DNA of 64,000 bases from Candidatus Pelearchaeum maunauluense (GCA_030059675.1 JANVYQ010000005.1:1-64000); one strand, 5' to 3'. Counted from the stretch's first letter, positions 43,264-53,380 are shown. Made by a program: numbers and translations. The notes: generated from the letters alone by a model not told the origin.

Positions 43264-43959
43264 ATGGCCTACTTGATGTTCCTAACCTTAGCTATAAGGC
43301 CTGCATGTTATTGTTGGGTTTCTAGGATTTCCCAGCTTTATGACAGGGTTTATGTGAAGGTTCTGAAGGTGGAGAAGCTGCATTCTGATGGTTCTGCGCA
43401 GCAGCTCTTTGAGGTTGTTGCACCTAGCGCTGGTGAGCGTGTTGCTGATGGCATGATGCGTGATGAAGAGCTTCACGACGTTAAGCTTCTCTTCTCGCGG
43501 GGAGGCCGCGTCTTCGGCCTAGCTAGGGTATCATGCCCGTTCAAATGCGGTCTAGCGGACACTGAGCCATGTTTTCTCACAAAAGTAACCTCAGGCGGGC
43601 AGGGCTGGGTATACTGGTATATGATTGGCCGTGATGACGAATGTAGGGATGTTATGAATAGGCTCAGCGATAAGGGTGTGGAGTTTAGGGTTCTTGAGAT
43701 GCGTAAGCTTGAGGGTGAGCGCAGCCTCACGGGTAAGCAGGAGCTTATTGTTAAGGCTGCTTTAGACCTGGGGTATTTTGACTATCCGAAGAGGATAAGC
43801 GTCAGGAAGTTGGCCGATATGTTCGGCGTAACACCAGCCACGGTAACCGAGACTTTACGTAAGGGCGTTAAAAAGATACTGACGGAATACTTCAACTCAA
43901 TAGGCGAGATAAAGCTCAGAGGAGAGTATGAGAGGCTGCTGGATACCCTAACATGTTAG
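43264..43959 (+). CDS. HTH-10 (bacterio-opsin activator-like) regulator
   Basis: A 231-residue protein with the Bat-type HTH at the C terminus: LTGKQELIVKAALDLGYFDYPKRISVRKLADMFGVTPATVTETLRKGVKKIL, the exact layout of archaeal HTH-10 regulators. The N-terminal about 155 residues form an alpha/beta region with several Cys (CPFKCGLADTEPC), which may bind metal or sense redox state, though this is inference. It lies 47 bp upstream of a hemerythrin gene, a possible regulatory target. Confidence 0.85.
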   Translation: MAYLMFLTLAIRPACYCWVSRISQLYDRVYVKVLKVEKLHSDGSAQQLFEVVAPSAGERVADGMMRDEELHDVKLLFSRGGRVFGLARVSCPFKCGLADTEPCFLTKVTSGGQGWVYWYMIGRDDECRDVMNRLSDKGVEFRVLEMRKLEGERSLTGKQELIVKAALDLGYFDYPKRISVRKLADMFGVTPATVTETLRKGVKKILTEYFNSIGEIKLRGEYERLLDTLTC

Positions 43960-44006
43960 GAATTAGTAATTTATCACATCACCTTAAAGACTCTGAACGA
44001 TGACCC

Positions 44007-44543
44007 TTGGATGCAGTTGAAGAGTTAAAACGGGAGCACAGCGTTATAGAGGGTGTTCTGGCATCACTTGAGAGGAAGCTTGAAGAGTTTAAGGCATCTG
44101 GCAGGATTGAGCCCGCGTATATTAGGGGGCTTGTCAAGTTCTGCCAGACATTCATAGACAAATGTCACCATGGAAAGGAGGAGCGCTGCCTATTCCCATG
44201 TTTTGAGCGGCTCGGCATACGGCGCGAAGGCGGGCCTATAGGCGTTATGCTGCAGGAGCATGAGATGGGGCGTATGCTTGTTAGACGTATCTCGGATATG
44301 TTGGAGCTTTATGAGCAGGGCGCTGCTGAGCTTGATGATATACTTGACACATGCCAGATGTATGTGGAGCTGCTTAAGCAGCACATCTACAAGGAGAATA
44401 ATATCCTCTTCCCCATGGGCGGCGGCCTGATGGGCTCGGAAGACCATAGGAGCAGCATGGCTTGCTATGAGGAACGAGAACATGAGCTAGGACACGATAC
44501 GCATCAAAAAATGCTGGAACTGGCCAAAAAACTTTCCGAATAA
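44007..44543 (+). CDS. Hemerythrin HHE domain protein
   Basis: A 178-residue four-helix protein with the iron-binding residues of the HHE family: ELKREHSVIEG, CHHGKEERCLFP, LQEHEMGRML and LKQHIYKENNILFP. These proteins bind a di-iron centre and act in oxygen, NO or iron handling. It begins at TTG 44007. It follows the HTH-10 regulator on the same strand and lies within a few kb of a (broken) protoglobin. Confidence 0.9.
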   Translation: MDAVEELKREHSVIEGVLASLERKLEEFKASGRIEPAYIRGLVKFCQTFIDKCHHGKEERCLFPCFERLGIRREGGPIGVMLQEHEMGRMLVRRISDMLELYEQGAAELDDILDTCQMYVELLKQHIYKENNILFPMGGGLMGSEDHRSSMACYEEREHELGHDTHQKMLELAKKLSE

Positions 44544-44579
44544 ACATCAACAATTATTTTATCCCTAAAAATAGTGTCT

Positions 44580-44605
44580 ATGATTCCCTAGAATTAGAGA
44601 ATCAT
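44580..44605. repeat. Inverted repeat upstream of leuD
   Basis: ATGATTCCCTA and TAGAGAATCAT pair at 10 of 11 positions around a 4-nt GAAT centre. It lies in the 180-bp gap between the hemerythrin gene and leuD and could be an operator or a terminator. The rest of the gap holds a weaker GGCT/AGCC repeat and a TATA-like CTAATATC close to leuD. Confidence 0.35.
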
Positions 44606-44724
44606 CTAACTTGCAATATCGGCTATTTAAGGGCTCATAAACAGCCGATAGAGGGCTGAACATATCAGCCGTTGTAGGAATTAGCATAATAGCTAATATC
44701 TTCCTTATACCGGGTTCGTACGCT

Positions 44725-45351
44725 ATGCCTGAGCCTGTGAAGAAGATTGTTGGTAAGGCCGTGCCGTTGGACGCTGATGATGTGGATACCGATGCGATAA
44801 TCCCAGCCCAGTTCCTAAAGGTTATTGAGCGACGCGGACTTGGTAAGTATCTCTTCTATCGCTGGCGCTATGATGAACAAGGCCGCATAACAGGTGAGTT
44901 CGTACTTGACAAGCCCGAATATGAGGGAGCAACCATACTAATAGCTGGGAGAAACTTCGGCATAGGCTCATCACGCGAGAACGCGGTATGGGCTTTACTG
45001 GACTTCGGAATTAAATGCGTCATAGCGTCATCATTTGGCGACATATTCTACAACAACTCTGCGAGGAACGGATTAGTATGTGTCAGGCTTCCAGAAGATG
45101 TTGTTAGGCAGCTACGCGAGCGAGCTAGAGGGGGAAACATTACTCTAACTGTTGATGTGGAGAATCAGAAGATAACGTATCGTGGTGGGGAGATTGGCTT
45201 TGAGATTGAGCCGCATATAAAGGAGCGTTTGGTGAAGGGGCTTGACGATATAGCGATAACATTAAGCATGTATGAGGAGAGGATTAGGGAGTATGAGGAG
45301 AAGATGCCCAGCTTCCTAAAGCCCAAGCCGCGGGGCTTCTTCGCTGAATAG
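44725..45351 (+). CDS. leuD: 3-isopropylmalate dehydratase small subunit
   Basis: A 208-residue swivel-domain subunit. VDTDAIIPAQFLK and AGRNFGIGSSRENAVWALLDFGIKCVIASSFGDIFYNNSARNGL are the substrate-binding blocks of bacterial-type LeuD. Its partner leuC is 2.5 kb upstream. It starts at ATG 44725 with a TATA-like box about 25-30 bp before. The last 35 residues are a charged extension. Confidence 0.95.
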   Translation: MPEPVKKIVGKAVPLDADDVDTDAIIPAQFLKVIERRGLGKYLFYRWRYDEQGRITGEFVLDKPEYEGATILIAGRNFGIGSSRENAVWALLDFGIKCVIASSFGDIFYNNSARNGLVCVRLPEDVVRQLRERARGGNITLTVDVENQKITYRGGEIGFEIEPHIKERLVKGLDDIAITLSMYEERIREYEEKMPSFLKPKPRGFFAE

Positions 45352-45360
45352 CTCCCATCT

Positions 45361-46200
45361 TTATAGTCCAAGCAGACGCTCAGCATTCTTCCTCAGTATC
45401 TTTTCACGACTCTCTTGCCTCAGCTTTAACTGCCTAAACTCATCAAGCCACCTACGCGGCGAGAGCATAGGATAGTCGGTACCAAAAAGCATCTTATCAC
45501 TCAGTAGGGTATCAGCATACTTGATAACTATCTCAGGTATGTATTTGGGCGCCCATGCGGAGAGGTCTATGAAAACATTAGCCTTATGCAAGGCTATCGC
45601 TAGGGCTTCCTCATGCCAAGGCCAGCCGAAATGCGCCATGACTATCTTAAGTCGCGGAAAGTCTGCCGCTACCTTGTCTAGGTAGATGGGCCTTCCATAA
45701 TCCAGCTTAATCCCATACCCACCATCCATGCCAGCGCCCACACCTGTTATCCCAGTATGGAAGAGAACGGGTATACCGAGGTCTTCGCAGGCCTCGTATA
45801 GCGGGTATGCGCGTTCATCATCAGGATAGAAACACTGTATCTGCGGATGGAGTTTAAGCCCGCGCAGTCCTAGGTCCTTTACAGCCCGCTCAATCTCACG
45901 CACAGCACCACGCGGCGAAAGTGGGTCAACTGTAGCGAAGGAAATTATACGCTCAGGATTCATCTCCTGCAATTTGGCGAAGGCGTCGTTGGTATCTCCT
46001 GGCTCTCCAGTGACTTTGGAGGCGTCTATAGGTAGTAGGACTAGCTTCTCCACACCCGTCTCGGAGTAGTCGCGGAGCATGTCTTCCAGAGTTCGTTCAA
46101 CAACTTTAGCCCTGAAGTACTTCTCCAGATGCTCCTTTAACGGCTTGAACGTGCCGACAAACCCTGGGCCTGGGAAGTGAGCGTGTATGTCTATGGCCAT
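45361..46200 (-). CDS. Amidohydrolase family protein (ACMSD-like decarboxylase/hydrolase)
   Basis: A 279-residue TIM-barrel metal enzyme of the amidohydrolase_2 group. MAIDIHAHFPG has the HxH metal motif, LKLHPQIQCFYP and PVLFHTGITG carry the next His, AHFGWPWHEEA another, and LFGTDYPMLSP the final Asp. Relatives decarboxylate or hydrolyse aromatic or 2-oxo acids. It lies 12 bp downstream of ilvC on the same strand, so it may be co-transcribed with branched-chain amino acid synthesis, but no functional link is known. Confidence 0.9.
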   Translation of the reverse strand: MAIDIHAHFPGPGFVGTFKPLKEHLEKYFRAKVVERTLEDMLRDYSETGVEKLVLLPIDASKVTGEPGDTNDAFAKLQEMNPERIISFATVDPLSPRGAVREIERAVKDLGLRGLKLHPQIQCFYPDDERAYPLYEACEDLGIPVLFHTGITGVGAGMDGGYGIKLDYGRPIYLDKVAADFPRLKIVMAHFGWPWHEEALAIALHKANVFIDLSAWAPKYIPEIVIKYADTLLSDKMLFGTDYPMLSPRRWLDEFRQLKLRQESREKILRKNAERLLGL

Positions 46201-46212
46201 GGCCTACTCCTA

Positions 46213-47190
46213 CTATATGTTGGCCATCTTCCTAATCTTCTCACCAACCTTCTCAAGCTCGTGGCTAGTTATCTCGCCCATCTTCTGCCGTAGTATCTCA
46301 TACGCCCTCGGATTGCCTGTCCAAGTCTCTACGAACACTCCCTCCTTTATCCTCTGTAAGGCCTTCTCCATATTCTCGCGTACATGCTCGTCTATTATCT
46401 GAGGACCGACGGTCAAACCGCCATACTTAGCAGTATCGGAGACCGCGCTGAGCATTTTAGTCAAGCCACCAGTGTATATCAGGTCCACGATGAGCTTCAT
46501 CTCGTTGCAGACCTCAAAGTAGGCCAGCTCTGGTGGGTAGCCGTTCTTAACCAGGACCTCAAAGCCCTTCTTGATTAGCTCCATTACCCCGCCTACTAGT
46601 ACCGCCTGCTCTCCGAAGAGGTCTGTCTCTGTCTCGTCTTTGAAGGTAGTCTCTATAACGCCAGCGCGTGCGCAGCCTAGCGCCTTGGCCATCGCGAGGA
46701 CTGTTTCCATCGCTCTCCCACTAGGGTTTTGCGCTACCGCAACTAGTGCTGGCGTCCCTTTCCCCTCAAGGTAAAGCTCGCGCATACGTGGGCCAGGGGC
46801 TTTAGGAGCGACCAGAACAACATCAACGTCCTGTGGCGGGACTATCTGGCGAAAGTGAATATTATAGCCATGCGAGAAGCCAAGCGTCTTTCCAGCCTTC
46901 AGATGCTTCTTAATCTGCTTCGCATAAACCTCTGGCTGATGCGTGTCTGGTATGAGCATGTGTATTATATCCGCCCTCTCAGCAGCTTCCTCAACCGTTA
47001 GAGGCTTAAAACCATCCTCCTCAGCCTTCTTCCAAGAAGCACCACCAGGCCTCAGGCCAACAACAACCTCAACACCCGAATCCCGCATATTAAGCGCCTG
47101 CGCCCTCCCCTGACTTCCATAGCCTATGACAGCAACCACGCGCCCCTCAAGAGGCTTGAGAGACACATCCTGCTCATAGTAAACCTTCAT
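46213..47190 (-). CDS. ilvC: Ketol-acid reductoisomerase
   Basis: About 325 residues, class I IlvC, which converts acetolactate to dihydroxyisovalerate with NADPH and Mg. [18 protein letters not shown] is the NADPH loop, [15 protein letters not shown] and [21 protein letters not shown] hold the metal-binding Asp/Glu, and the C-terminal domain is complete. I prefer ATG 47190 ([16 protein letters not shown]) over 47211, as a TATA box lies 24-34 bp upstream. It is on the same strand as ilvN, ilvB and leuA but separated from them by the AT-rich 47.3-53.4 kb segment. Confidence 0.95.
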   Translation of the reverse strand: MKVYYEQDVSLKPLEGRVVAVIGYGSQGRAQALNMRDSGVEVVVGLRPGGASWKKAEEDGFKPLTVEEAAERADIIHMLIPDTHQPEVYAKQIKKHLKAGKTLGFSHGYNIHFRQIVPPQDVDVVLVAPKAPGPRMRELYLEGKGTPALVAVAQNPSGRAMETVLAMAKALGCARAGVIETTFKDETETDLFGEQAVLVGGVMELIKKGFEVLVKNGYPPELAYFEVCNEMKLIVDLIYTGGLTKMLSAVSDTAKYGGLTVGPQIIDEHVRENMEKALQRIKEGVFVETWTGNPRAYEILRQKMGEITSHELEKVGEKIRKMANI

Positions 47191-47213
47191 AGCCCCTCTC
47201 TCGCGTCTCATAG

Positions 47214-47224
47214 GATATATTTAA
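47214..47224 (-). promoter_or_regulatory. TATA box of ilvC
   Basis: Minus strand TTTAAATATAT 24-34 bp before ATG 47190, so ilvC now has its own promoter. Confidence 0.45.
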
Positions 47225-47266
47225 AGGCCCTCACCACCCACATCCAGTATAAATCACCAGAATTAA

Positions 47267-47455
47267 TGCGGCATAGTCTCCCTAAGCTCAGCCCACGACA
47301 TAACCTCACCTGATCTTAATACACGAAAAACAAGTATAGCTATTATGAAGTTCTGTGCAAAAGGAAGTAAACTTATCCATCGCGTTATTTTAGAAAATAT
47401 ACCCTCAAATGGCAATTCTCCCCAAACAACAATAGGTGTAGAGATGTTGTATTTC
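47267..47455 (-). other. Open frame without start codon, possible gene remnant
   Basis: Between ilvC and the LLM gene, one minus-strand frame is open for about 60 codons and includes a hydrophobic helix (WISLLPFAQNFIIAILVFRV) and ends MSWAELRETMPH. It lacks an ATG or GTG near its beginning; only TTG occurs in its first part. It could be the C-terminal leftover of a membrane protein. I do not recognise a family. The rest of this 270-bp gap holds the ilvC promoter. Confidence 0.25.
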
Positions 47456-47459
47456 TACT

Positions 47460-48512
47460 TTATCGCGTATATGCTGGCATTATCTCGTCTGCAAAGAATT
47501 GGAGAACTTCATAATCTATTCCAATAGGCATGACTATAAAGTGTCTAACTCCCGCTTCAGCTTCCATCCGTATTCTCCTGCTAACTTCGTCAGGCTTGCC
47601 TATAATGTAGCGCTGTACGACCTCGTCATAGGTTCGTTTAGACAGTTTCCTTAAACGCTCACGCGCGTCAAACTCGCTACCACTACGGCCTATGACAAAG
47701 ACAAAATTTTGATGTGCTATCATGAAATTCTTCAGACTCTTTCCATATTCGGGCAAGAGTGAATCCAGCATCTTAACATATTTCCTAATATCTGAGGGAT
47801 TTGTATCTGTTCTGGCTATCCAGCCATCCCCAAGCCTAGCGACACGCCTAAACACCCTTTCATCAACTATATCACGTGGCACGGCTTTTTCGAAATGAAT
47901 CCCATTTCCACCCCCAGCTATCAGTATTGGTGGACATGGCTGTTGTATTGGACGCGGCTCCAAGTAGAAGTCCTCAAGTCTCCAGAACTCTCCTGAATGA
48001 TTTACCCGCTTCTCAGTGAGAAGCCTGCGCAAAAGTAGTGTAGCTTCTTCAAATCTTCTAACTCTATCTTTATCGCTTACGTTTGAGGCAGCCAACTCTG
48101 CTTTATTCCATCCCTGACCAACCCCTACAATAAGTCTTCCTCCAGAAAGTCTGTCAAGACTAGCCACCTGCTTAGCGAACACCACGGGATTACGATACGT
48201 TATATTGATGACAGCAGTGCCTATACGAGCATTTTTAAGAAATGGAGTTATAGCCGCAAGCGTAGTCATAGGCTCGTACCAAGATGTATTATATGCCGGG
48301 GGCGCCACTCCCATAAGTCTATCCACATGCCAAAAATGAGAAAAGCCTAGCTGCTCAGCAAATGTAACGAAATCACGAAGCTCCTGTAGAGAAATGTAAC
48401 TATCTCCAAAACCACCACCGCAAAAGGTCGGTAAACTAACTCCAAAAGACAAAATATAATCTTGCTCTAATCTCCTATTATGCAAGGGTCTCATGTGATT
48501 TTCCGTGACCAT
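47460..48512 (-). CDS. LLM class flavin-dependent oxidoreductase (luciferase-like)
   Basis: A luciferase-like TIM-barrel protein of about 350 residues. SFGVSLPTF at the N terminus, FAEQLGFSHFWHVDRLM, AAITPFLKNARIGTAVINITYRNPVVFAKQVASLDRLSGGRLIVGVGQGWNKAE are the core blocks of the F420/FMN-dependent family. The start is unsure: a TATA box (TTTATATAG, about 48551-48559) suggests ATG 48512 or 48494 rather than 48542. The DNA is more AT-rich than the flanking housekeeping genes, suggesting it belongs to the same acquired segment as the broken reductase operon next to it. Confidence 0.85.
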   Translation of the reverse strand: MVTENHMRPLHNRRLEQDYILSFGVSLPTFCGGGFGDSYISLQELRDFVTFAEQLGFSHFWHVDRLMGVAPPAYNTSWYEPMTTLAAITPFLKNARIGTAVINITYRNPVVFAKQVASLDRLSGGRLIVGVGQGWNKAELAASNVSDKDRVRRFEEATLLLRRLLTEKRVNHSGEFWRLEDFYLEPRPIQQPCPPILIAGGGNGIHFEKAVPRDIVDERVFRRVARLGDGWIARTDTNPSDIRKYVKMLDSLLPEYGKSLKNFMIAHQNFVFVIGRSGSEFDARERLRKLSKRTYDEVVQRYIIGKPDEVSRRIRMEAEAGVRHFIVMPIGIDYEVLQFFADEIMPAYTR

Positions 48513-48660
48513 GCTTAATTTATGGTTAAAGGCATACATCAATGCAAATCTATATAAAGATGCATATCTATTAGCTAAATGAAGTTACTATTGCATAATA
48601 ATGTATATTTTTGATCACATATAATTAAATAGTGTTTATGTGAGATAAGTCTTTTGGACA

Positions 48661-48864
48661 ATGTTCGAATTAAAAACTAATTTTCTAATTTAAAAAGGCG
48701 AGAACTTCTAAAGACTATCTCAGCTGGTGCTGCATATATTACATCGTAGGTAAAAATGCGGGTGGCACTGACATCGAAGTAGCGGAATATGAAAAGAAGA
48801 TAGATGAATTTCGTAGCAGTTCAATTGAAAAAGAGCTTGTTAAACCAATTGGGGTGGCATTAAG
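48661..48864 (+). pseudogene. Remnant with twin-arginine signal upstream of the NrfD-like gene
   Basis: An ATG at 48661 opens MFELKTNFLI and stops; in the next frame the sequence reads LKRRELLKTISAGAAYITS, a twin-arginine signal, then stops; a third frame continues GKNAGGTDIEVAEYEKKIDEF up to the NrfD start. The pieces probably come from the exported iron-sulfur subunit expected in this operon, of which no ferredoxin Cys motifs remain. The reconstruction is inference; only the RR signal is clear. Confidence 0.4.
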
Positions 48865-50173
48865 ATGGGCAATAGATATTTGGGTTGGATAGTGTTCCTA
48901 ATAATCGTGACAGCAGCGACTAGTTATGGATGGTATGTTAGAGCTGTTGAAAATCTGAAAGTTACCGTGATGTCGCCTTCAATGACAAGCTGGGGTATGT
49001 GGATAGCTTTTTACATTTTCTTTGTAGGTCCTAGCGCAGGAGCATCTTTAGTTTCTTCTTTAGTATATGGCTTTAATATGAAACAGCTTGAAGATGTCGG
49101 GAGATATGCATTGATAATCGCTATACTCTCATTGGTTGGTGTATTCCTCAGCGTCTTACCTGATTTGGGTAGAATGGAGAGATTTTACAGACTATATACA
49201 GAACCTAACTTTAGATCATGGATGGCAATAGAAGCATGGATGTATTTGATATATAATCACATTATTTGCTGAACTTTACTTAGCATCGCGACAAGATATA
49301 ATTCAATTGAAAGCTACAACTAAAGGAATTAAAGGTGCACTTTATAGGATATTGTCTGCAGGAGCAAAAGAAGCATCTCTAGAGAGACATGCAAAAGATA
49401 TGAAGATAGTTCGTGTTCTCGCAATAGTTGGCATTCCTGTAGCAGCTATAGGTGTGCATGGTGGAACTGGAGCTATATTTGGTGTTGTAGGAAGCCGTCC
49501 TCTCTGGTACGGACCTTACACACCGATATATTTTGTCCCATCAGCTATGCTGAGTGGGGCAGCATTCTTACTAGCAATCTATATAATAACCAATAAATTA
49601 ATGGGAAGAGAGAAACTAAAAGAAACTATTAATATGCTCAAAAACGTAGTACTACTCCTACTCTTCTTAGAATGGTTCTTTATCTTCTGGGAAGCGATAG
49701 TATCATTATGGCCAACCTCACCTATTGAGGATATAGAAACTGCTTCAAGACTCTTATTCGGACCTTACTGGTATGTCTTTTGGGTAATAGAATTCCTAAT
49801 AGGATTCATAGTCCCGGCTGGGATTCTACTGGGCAGACGCGCCTCCAGAATTCCTGTATTAATGGTTATTGCAGGACTTTTGATAGTAATCGGGATAATT
49901 GGAATAAGATTTAACATAGTATTGCCTACACTTTCAGAAGCACCACTACCACATTTGCCAGCTGAATGGAATATAAAACAAATGCCTTGGAAACAAATCC
50001 CAGCATATCCAGGAACTGTCTTTGGATGGATACCCAACTATGGTGGAGGAGTTCCCTACTTCCCTTCTATATGGGAGATATTAGTACAGGCCTCCATAAT
50101 TACATTCTTGATATTATTGTATAGTTTGGCGGTTAAATTTGTCCCTCTTCAGGAGGTGGTGAGAAATGAATAA
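48865..50173 (+). pseudogene. NrfD/PsrC-like membrane subunit, one frameshift
   Basis: Two track ORFs (48865-49272, 49307-50173) form one polytopic membrane protein of about 435 residues with roughly eight to nine helices, the quinone-linked anchor of a molybdopterin reductase. The first ends ..WMYLIYNHIIC and the second frame already reads TLFAELYLASRQDIIQLK before its first start codon. Deleting one A in TATAATCACA (near 49255) gives a smooth LIYITLFAELYLASRQ. The end overlaps the molybdopterin subunit start by 8 nt, showing a former operon. Confidence 0.8.
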
Positions 50174-53100
50174 GATAGATAGAAGAGAATTTGTAAAACT
50201 CGGTGCGGTGCTTGGAGCTTGTGCAATAGTGGGTACCCAAATAGCTTCAGCGCTGAACAAATTTGAAGAAATTAGTTTAGGTGCAATAGATAAAGAGCGT
50301 TATGGTGCTAATCCATTAGCCAAACCAGAATCAATAATATACTCAGTCTGTCTTCAATGCCATACTGCTTATCCAATAAAAAGTAAGACATTAGATGGAG
50401 TGTTAGTTAAGATAGAGGGAAACCCTTACTCGCCACAGAATTTACTGCCGCATTTACGATACGATACTTCACCAGAGCAAGCAGCCAAGATAGATGGTGT
50501 AATATGTCCCAAAGGACACGCTGGGATCGAGACATTATACGATCCGTATAGAATAAGAAGAGCATTGAAACGAGCTGGGCCACGCGGATCTAATAAATGG
50601 AAGGTGATAACATTTGAGCAAGCAATACAGGAGATTGTTGAAGGTGGGTATCTGTTCAAAGATATACCTGGTGAAGAAGATAGATATGTCCCTGGCTCGA
50701 AAGAATTATGGATATGGGGTTTAATACGTGAGAAAGGAGGAGATCCTTCAACAATCTCCGCGGGAATTAACGCCGATATAAAGGCCATAAATTCAACACC
50801 ATTGAACGAAAGAAAGAATGTCATCGACGAATTTAAGAGAAAATGGTCCTCAAGATTCGGAGAATTAGGTCTAAAGCTTGAGGGCATCTTCATAGATCCT
50901 GACCATCCAGACTTGGGTACAAAAGCTAACCAGCTTGTCTTCATGCCGGGCAGAATAGAGCATGGTCGGAAAGAATTCTCAAAGCGTTGGCTAATAGATT
51001 CATTTGGCTCGGTTAACTGGTATGAACATACTACGATATGCGAGCAGAGTCATCATATAGCCTATAAAATGATCTCGGGAAGGATCATATGAAACCCGAT
51101 ATAATCAAGAGTGAATTTATAATATTCTTTGGAACTGGAGGCTTTGAGGCGAACTTTGGACTAACAAATATGGCTGGAAAGATACTTCATCGCTTACATC
51201 TAGATCTTTTAAATTTGCGGTAGTAGATCCAAGACATTCAAAAACTGCCGCTAAAGCATGGAAATGGATTCCGATAAGACCTGGTACTGACGACGCGTTT
51301 GCACTTGGCATGATAAAATGGATTATTGAAAATAAACGATACGATCAAAAGTATCTGGAGAATGCTAACATGGCAGCAGCCAAGGAACTAGGTGAGCCAT
51401 CATTTACGAATGCTACGTATCTTGTTGGAGTAGATAACGGCAAGCTTCTGAGAGCCTCGGAAGTAGGGGTAGGTAGGGAAAATGGGTATGTAATAGTTGG
51501 GAAAGAAACTGGAGACCTTTTAGCTGTAGATCCAAATGATAAAGAGAATCTACTTCGTGGAGAGCTTCTTGCGTCTAGGAAATTAAAGCTTGTTACTGGA
51601 GAAACAATTGAAGTTAAAACAGGATTCCAACTACTTTCTGAAAGCGCGAACAGTAAATCATTAGAAGGATGGGCTGATATATGCGGCATTTCATCATCAG
51701 ACATCATATCACTTGCAGATGAGTTTACAAGGCATGGAAAACGAGCGATTGCAGAACTATATAGAGGTCCCGTCCAGCATACAAATGGATATTATAACGC
51801 ACAGGCTATAATAACGCTTAACCTATTGATTGGAAACATAGGCTGGAAGGGTGGGCTATCAAAAGGAGGTGGACATTGGCATGAAATGGGCGATAAACGT
51901 GATGGACCGTTTAACTTAAAGAAGCTTCATCTTGGCAAGATTAAGGCAGTAGGCGTTAAGCTGACCCGTGAGGGAAGTAAGTTCCAAGATTCTACTCTTG
52001 CATTAACTGAGAAGAAGCCGAAAAGACCATGGTATCCATTTACAAGTAACGTGTATCAAGAGATATTACCCGCAGCGGAGGCGGGCTACCCATATCCGAT
52101 AAAGGTTCTCTTTCTACATAAAGGAACACCAGTTTACTCAATACCAGGGAGCAACACACAACTTAAAATAATAAAAACCTAGAGAAAATTCCACTATTCA
52201 TCGCATGTGATATAGTAATTGGAGAGACATCCATGTACGCGGATTATATCTTCCCCGACTTATCTATATGGGAACGTTGGGGAACATCGCATATAACTCC
52301 GGATTTACAGACAAAAGCTAGTAAAGTTAGACAGCCAACAGTAAGCCCGCTTGTTGAGATAGTTAAAGTATTCGGTGAGGAGATGCCGATAAGCATGGAA
52401 ACTGTTATGCTCGCCATTGCTGAAAAATGCGACTACCTGGATATGGTGATGATGGATTTGGAGAGGGAATGCCATTCAAGAGAATGGAAGAATTTTATCT
52501 TAAGATGGTAGCAAACATAGCCGCTGGTGATAAAGTAGGTGAAGAAGTACCCCACGCAATGACAACGAGCTTGAAATCTTCAGAAAAGCCAGAAAACATC
52601 TACATCCGGGCATATATAATGAGGATAAATGGCACAGAGCTGTTATAGACGCTGAAGGAGTAGATTGGTGGAGAAAAGTAGTTTACATACTCAATAGAGG
52701 TGGGAGATTTGAAGACTATGAAAATGCATACAATGGAGAATATTTGAAACATAGATTTTCAGGTATGCTGAATTTATATGTAGAAAAGGTAGGTTCTTAC
52801 TATGATACATTTAGAGGAGAAAGGTTCAAAGGTATTCTATCGTACGAGCCTCCTACCGATTCTGCAGGAAACTTAATAGATGATAGTGATTATCCGTTAC
52901 ATCTAACAACTTATAAAGAAGTTACCGGAGGTCAGTCAAGAACACAGCCTAATTATTGGTTATTATCGGTAATGCCGTCAAATTATTTGATGATGAACGA
53001 AGAGACTGCACGTGAATTAGGATTACATAAAGGTGATAAGATAAAAATAGTATCGAAAAAATCCTGATGGTAGATGGTTAATAGGTTATGCAAACACGCC

Positions 53101-53380
53101 TGAAGGAGGAGAGTTTTTCGTTGAAGGAATAGTTAATCCTGTAAAAGGCATGACCAAGAACTTTATTGCTGTCTCATGGCACTTTGGACATTATGCTTAT
53201 GGTTCAAATGATGTGGAGATTGATGTTGTCGCCATTAAAGGTGATAAGCGTAGAGGGTTAGGATTATGTCCGAACGCTGTCCTACGCGTATACCCGGTTC
53301 TAAAGAATGTCTGTCTCACAGACCCTATAGGTGGAAGTGCTTCATTTTACGACACGAAAGTAAAAATAGTAAAAATTTAA
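50166..53380 (+). pseudogene. Tetrathionate/polysulfide-reductase-like molybdopterin subunit, at least six frameshifts
   Basis: A Tat-exported molybdopterin oxidoreductase of about 1070 codons, in pieces. The N part has RREFVKLGAVLGACAIVG, CLQCHTAYPIK..CPKG and FIDPDHPDLGTKANQLV; later parts give WKGGLSKGGGHWHEMG, IGETSMYADYIFPDLSIWERWGTSH, DWWRKVVYILNRGGRFEDYENAY, and NFIAVSWHFGHYAYGSNDVEIDV at the end. The frame changes near 51080, 51200, 52178, 52430, 52555 and 53056, mostly in short A or C runs, with no in-frame stop inside pieces. TtrA-like order and neighbours suggest a sulfur-compound reductase. The third Cys of the CxxCxxxC cluster motif reads Tyr. Confidence 0.8.

Noticed and set aside
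47345-47527. 60-aa plus-strand ORF in the gap upstream of ilvC
   Set aside because: No Shine-Dalgarno, no recognisable features, and it runs into the LLM gene's coding region on the other strand.
52427-52648. ORF fragments at 52.2-53.4 kb as separate small genes
   Set aside because: They join in order into one molybdopterin oxidoreductase when frameshifts are corrected.
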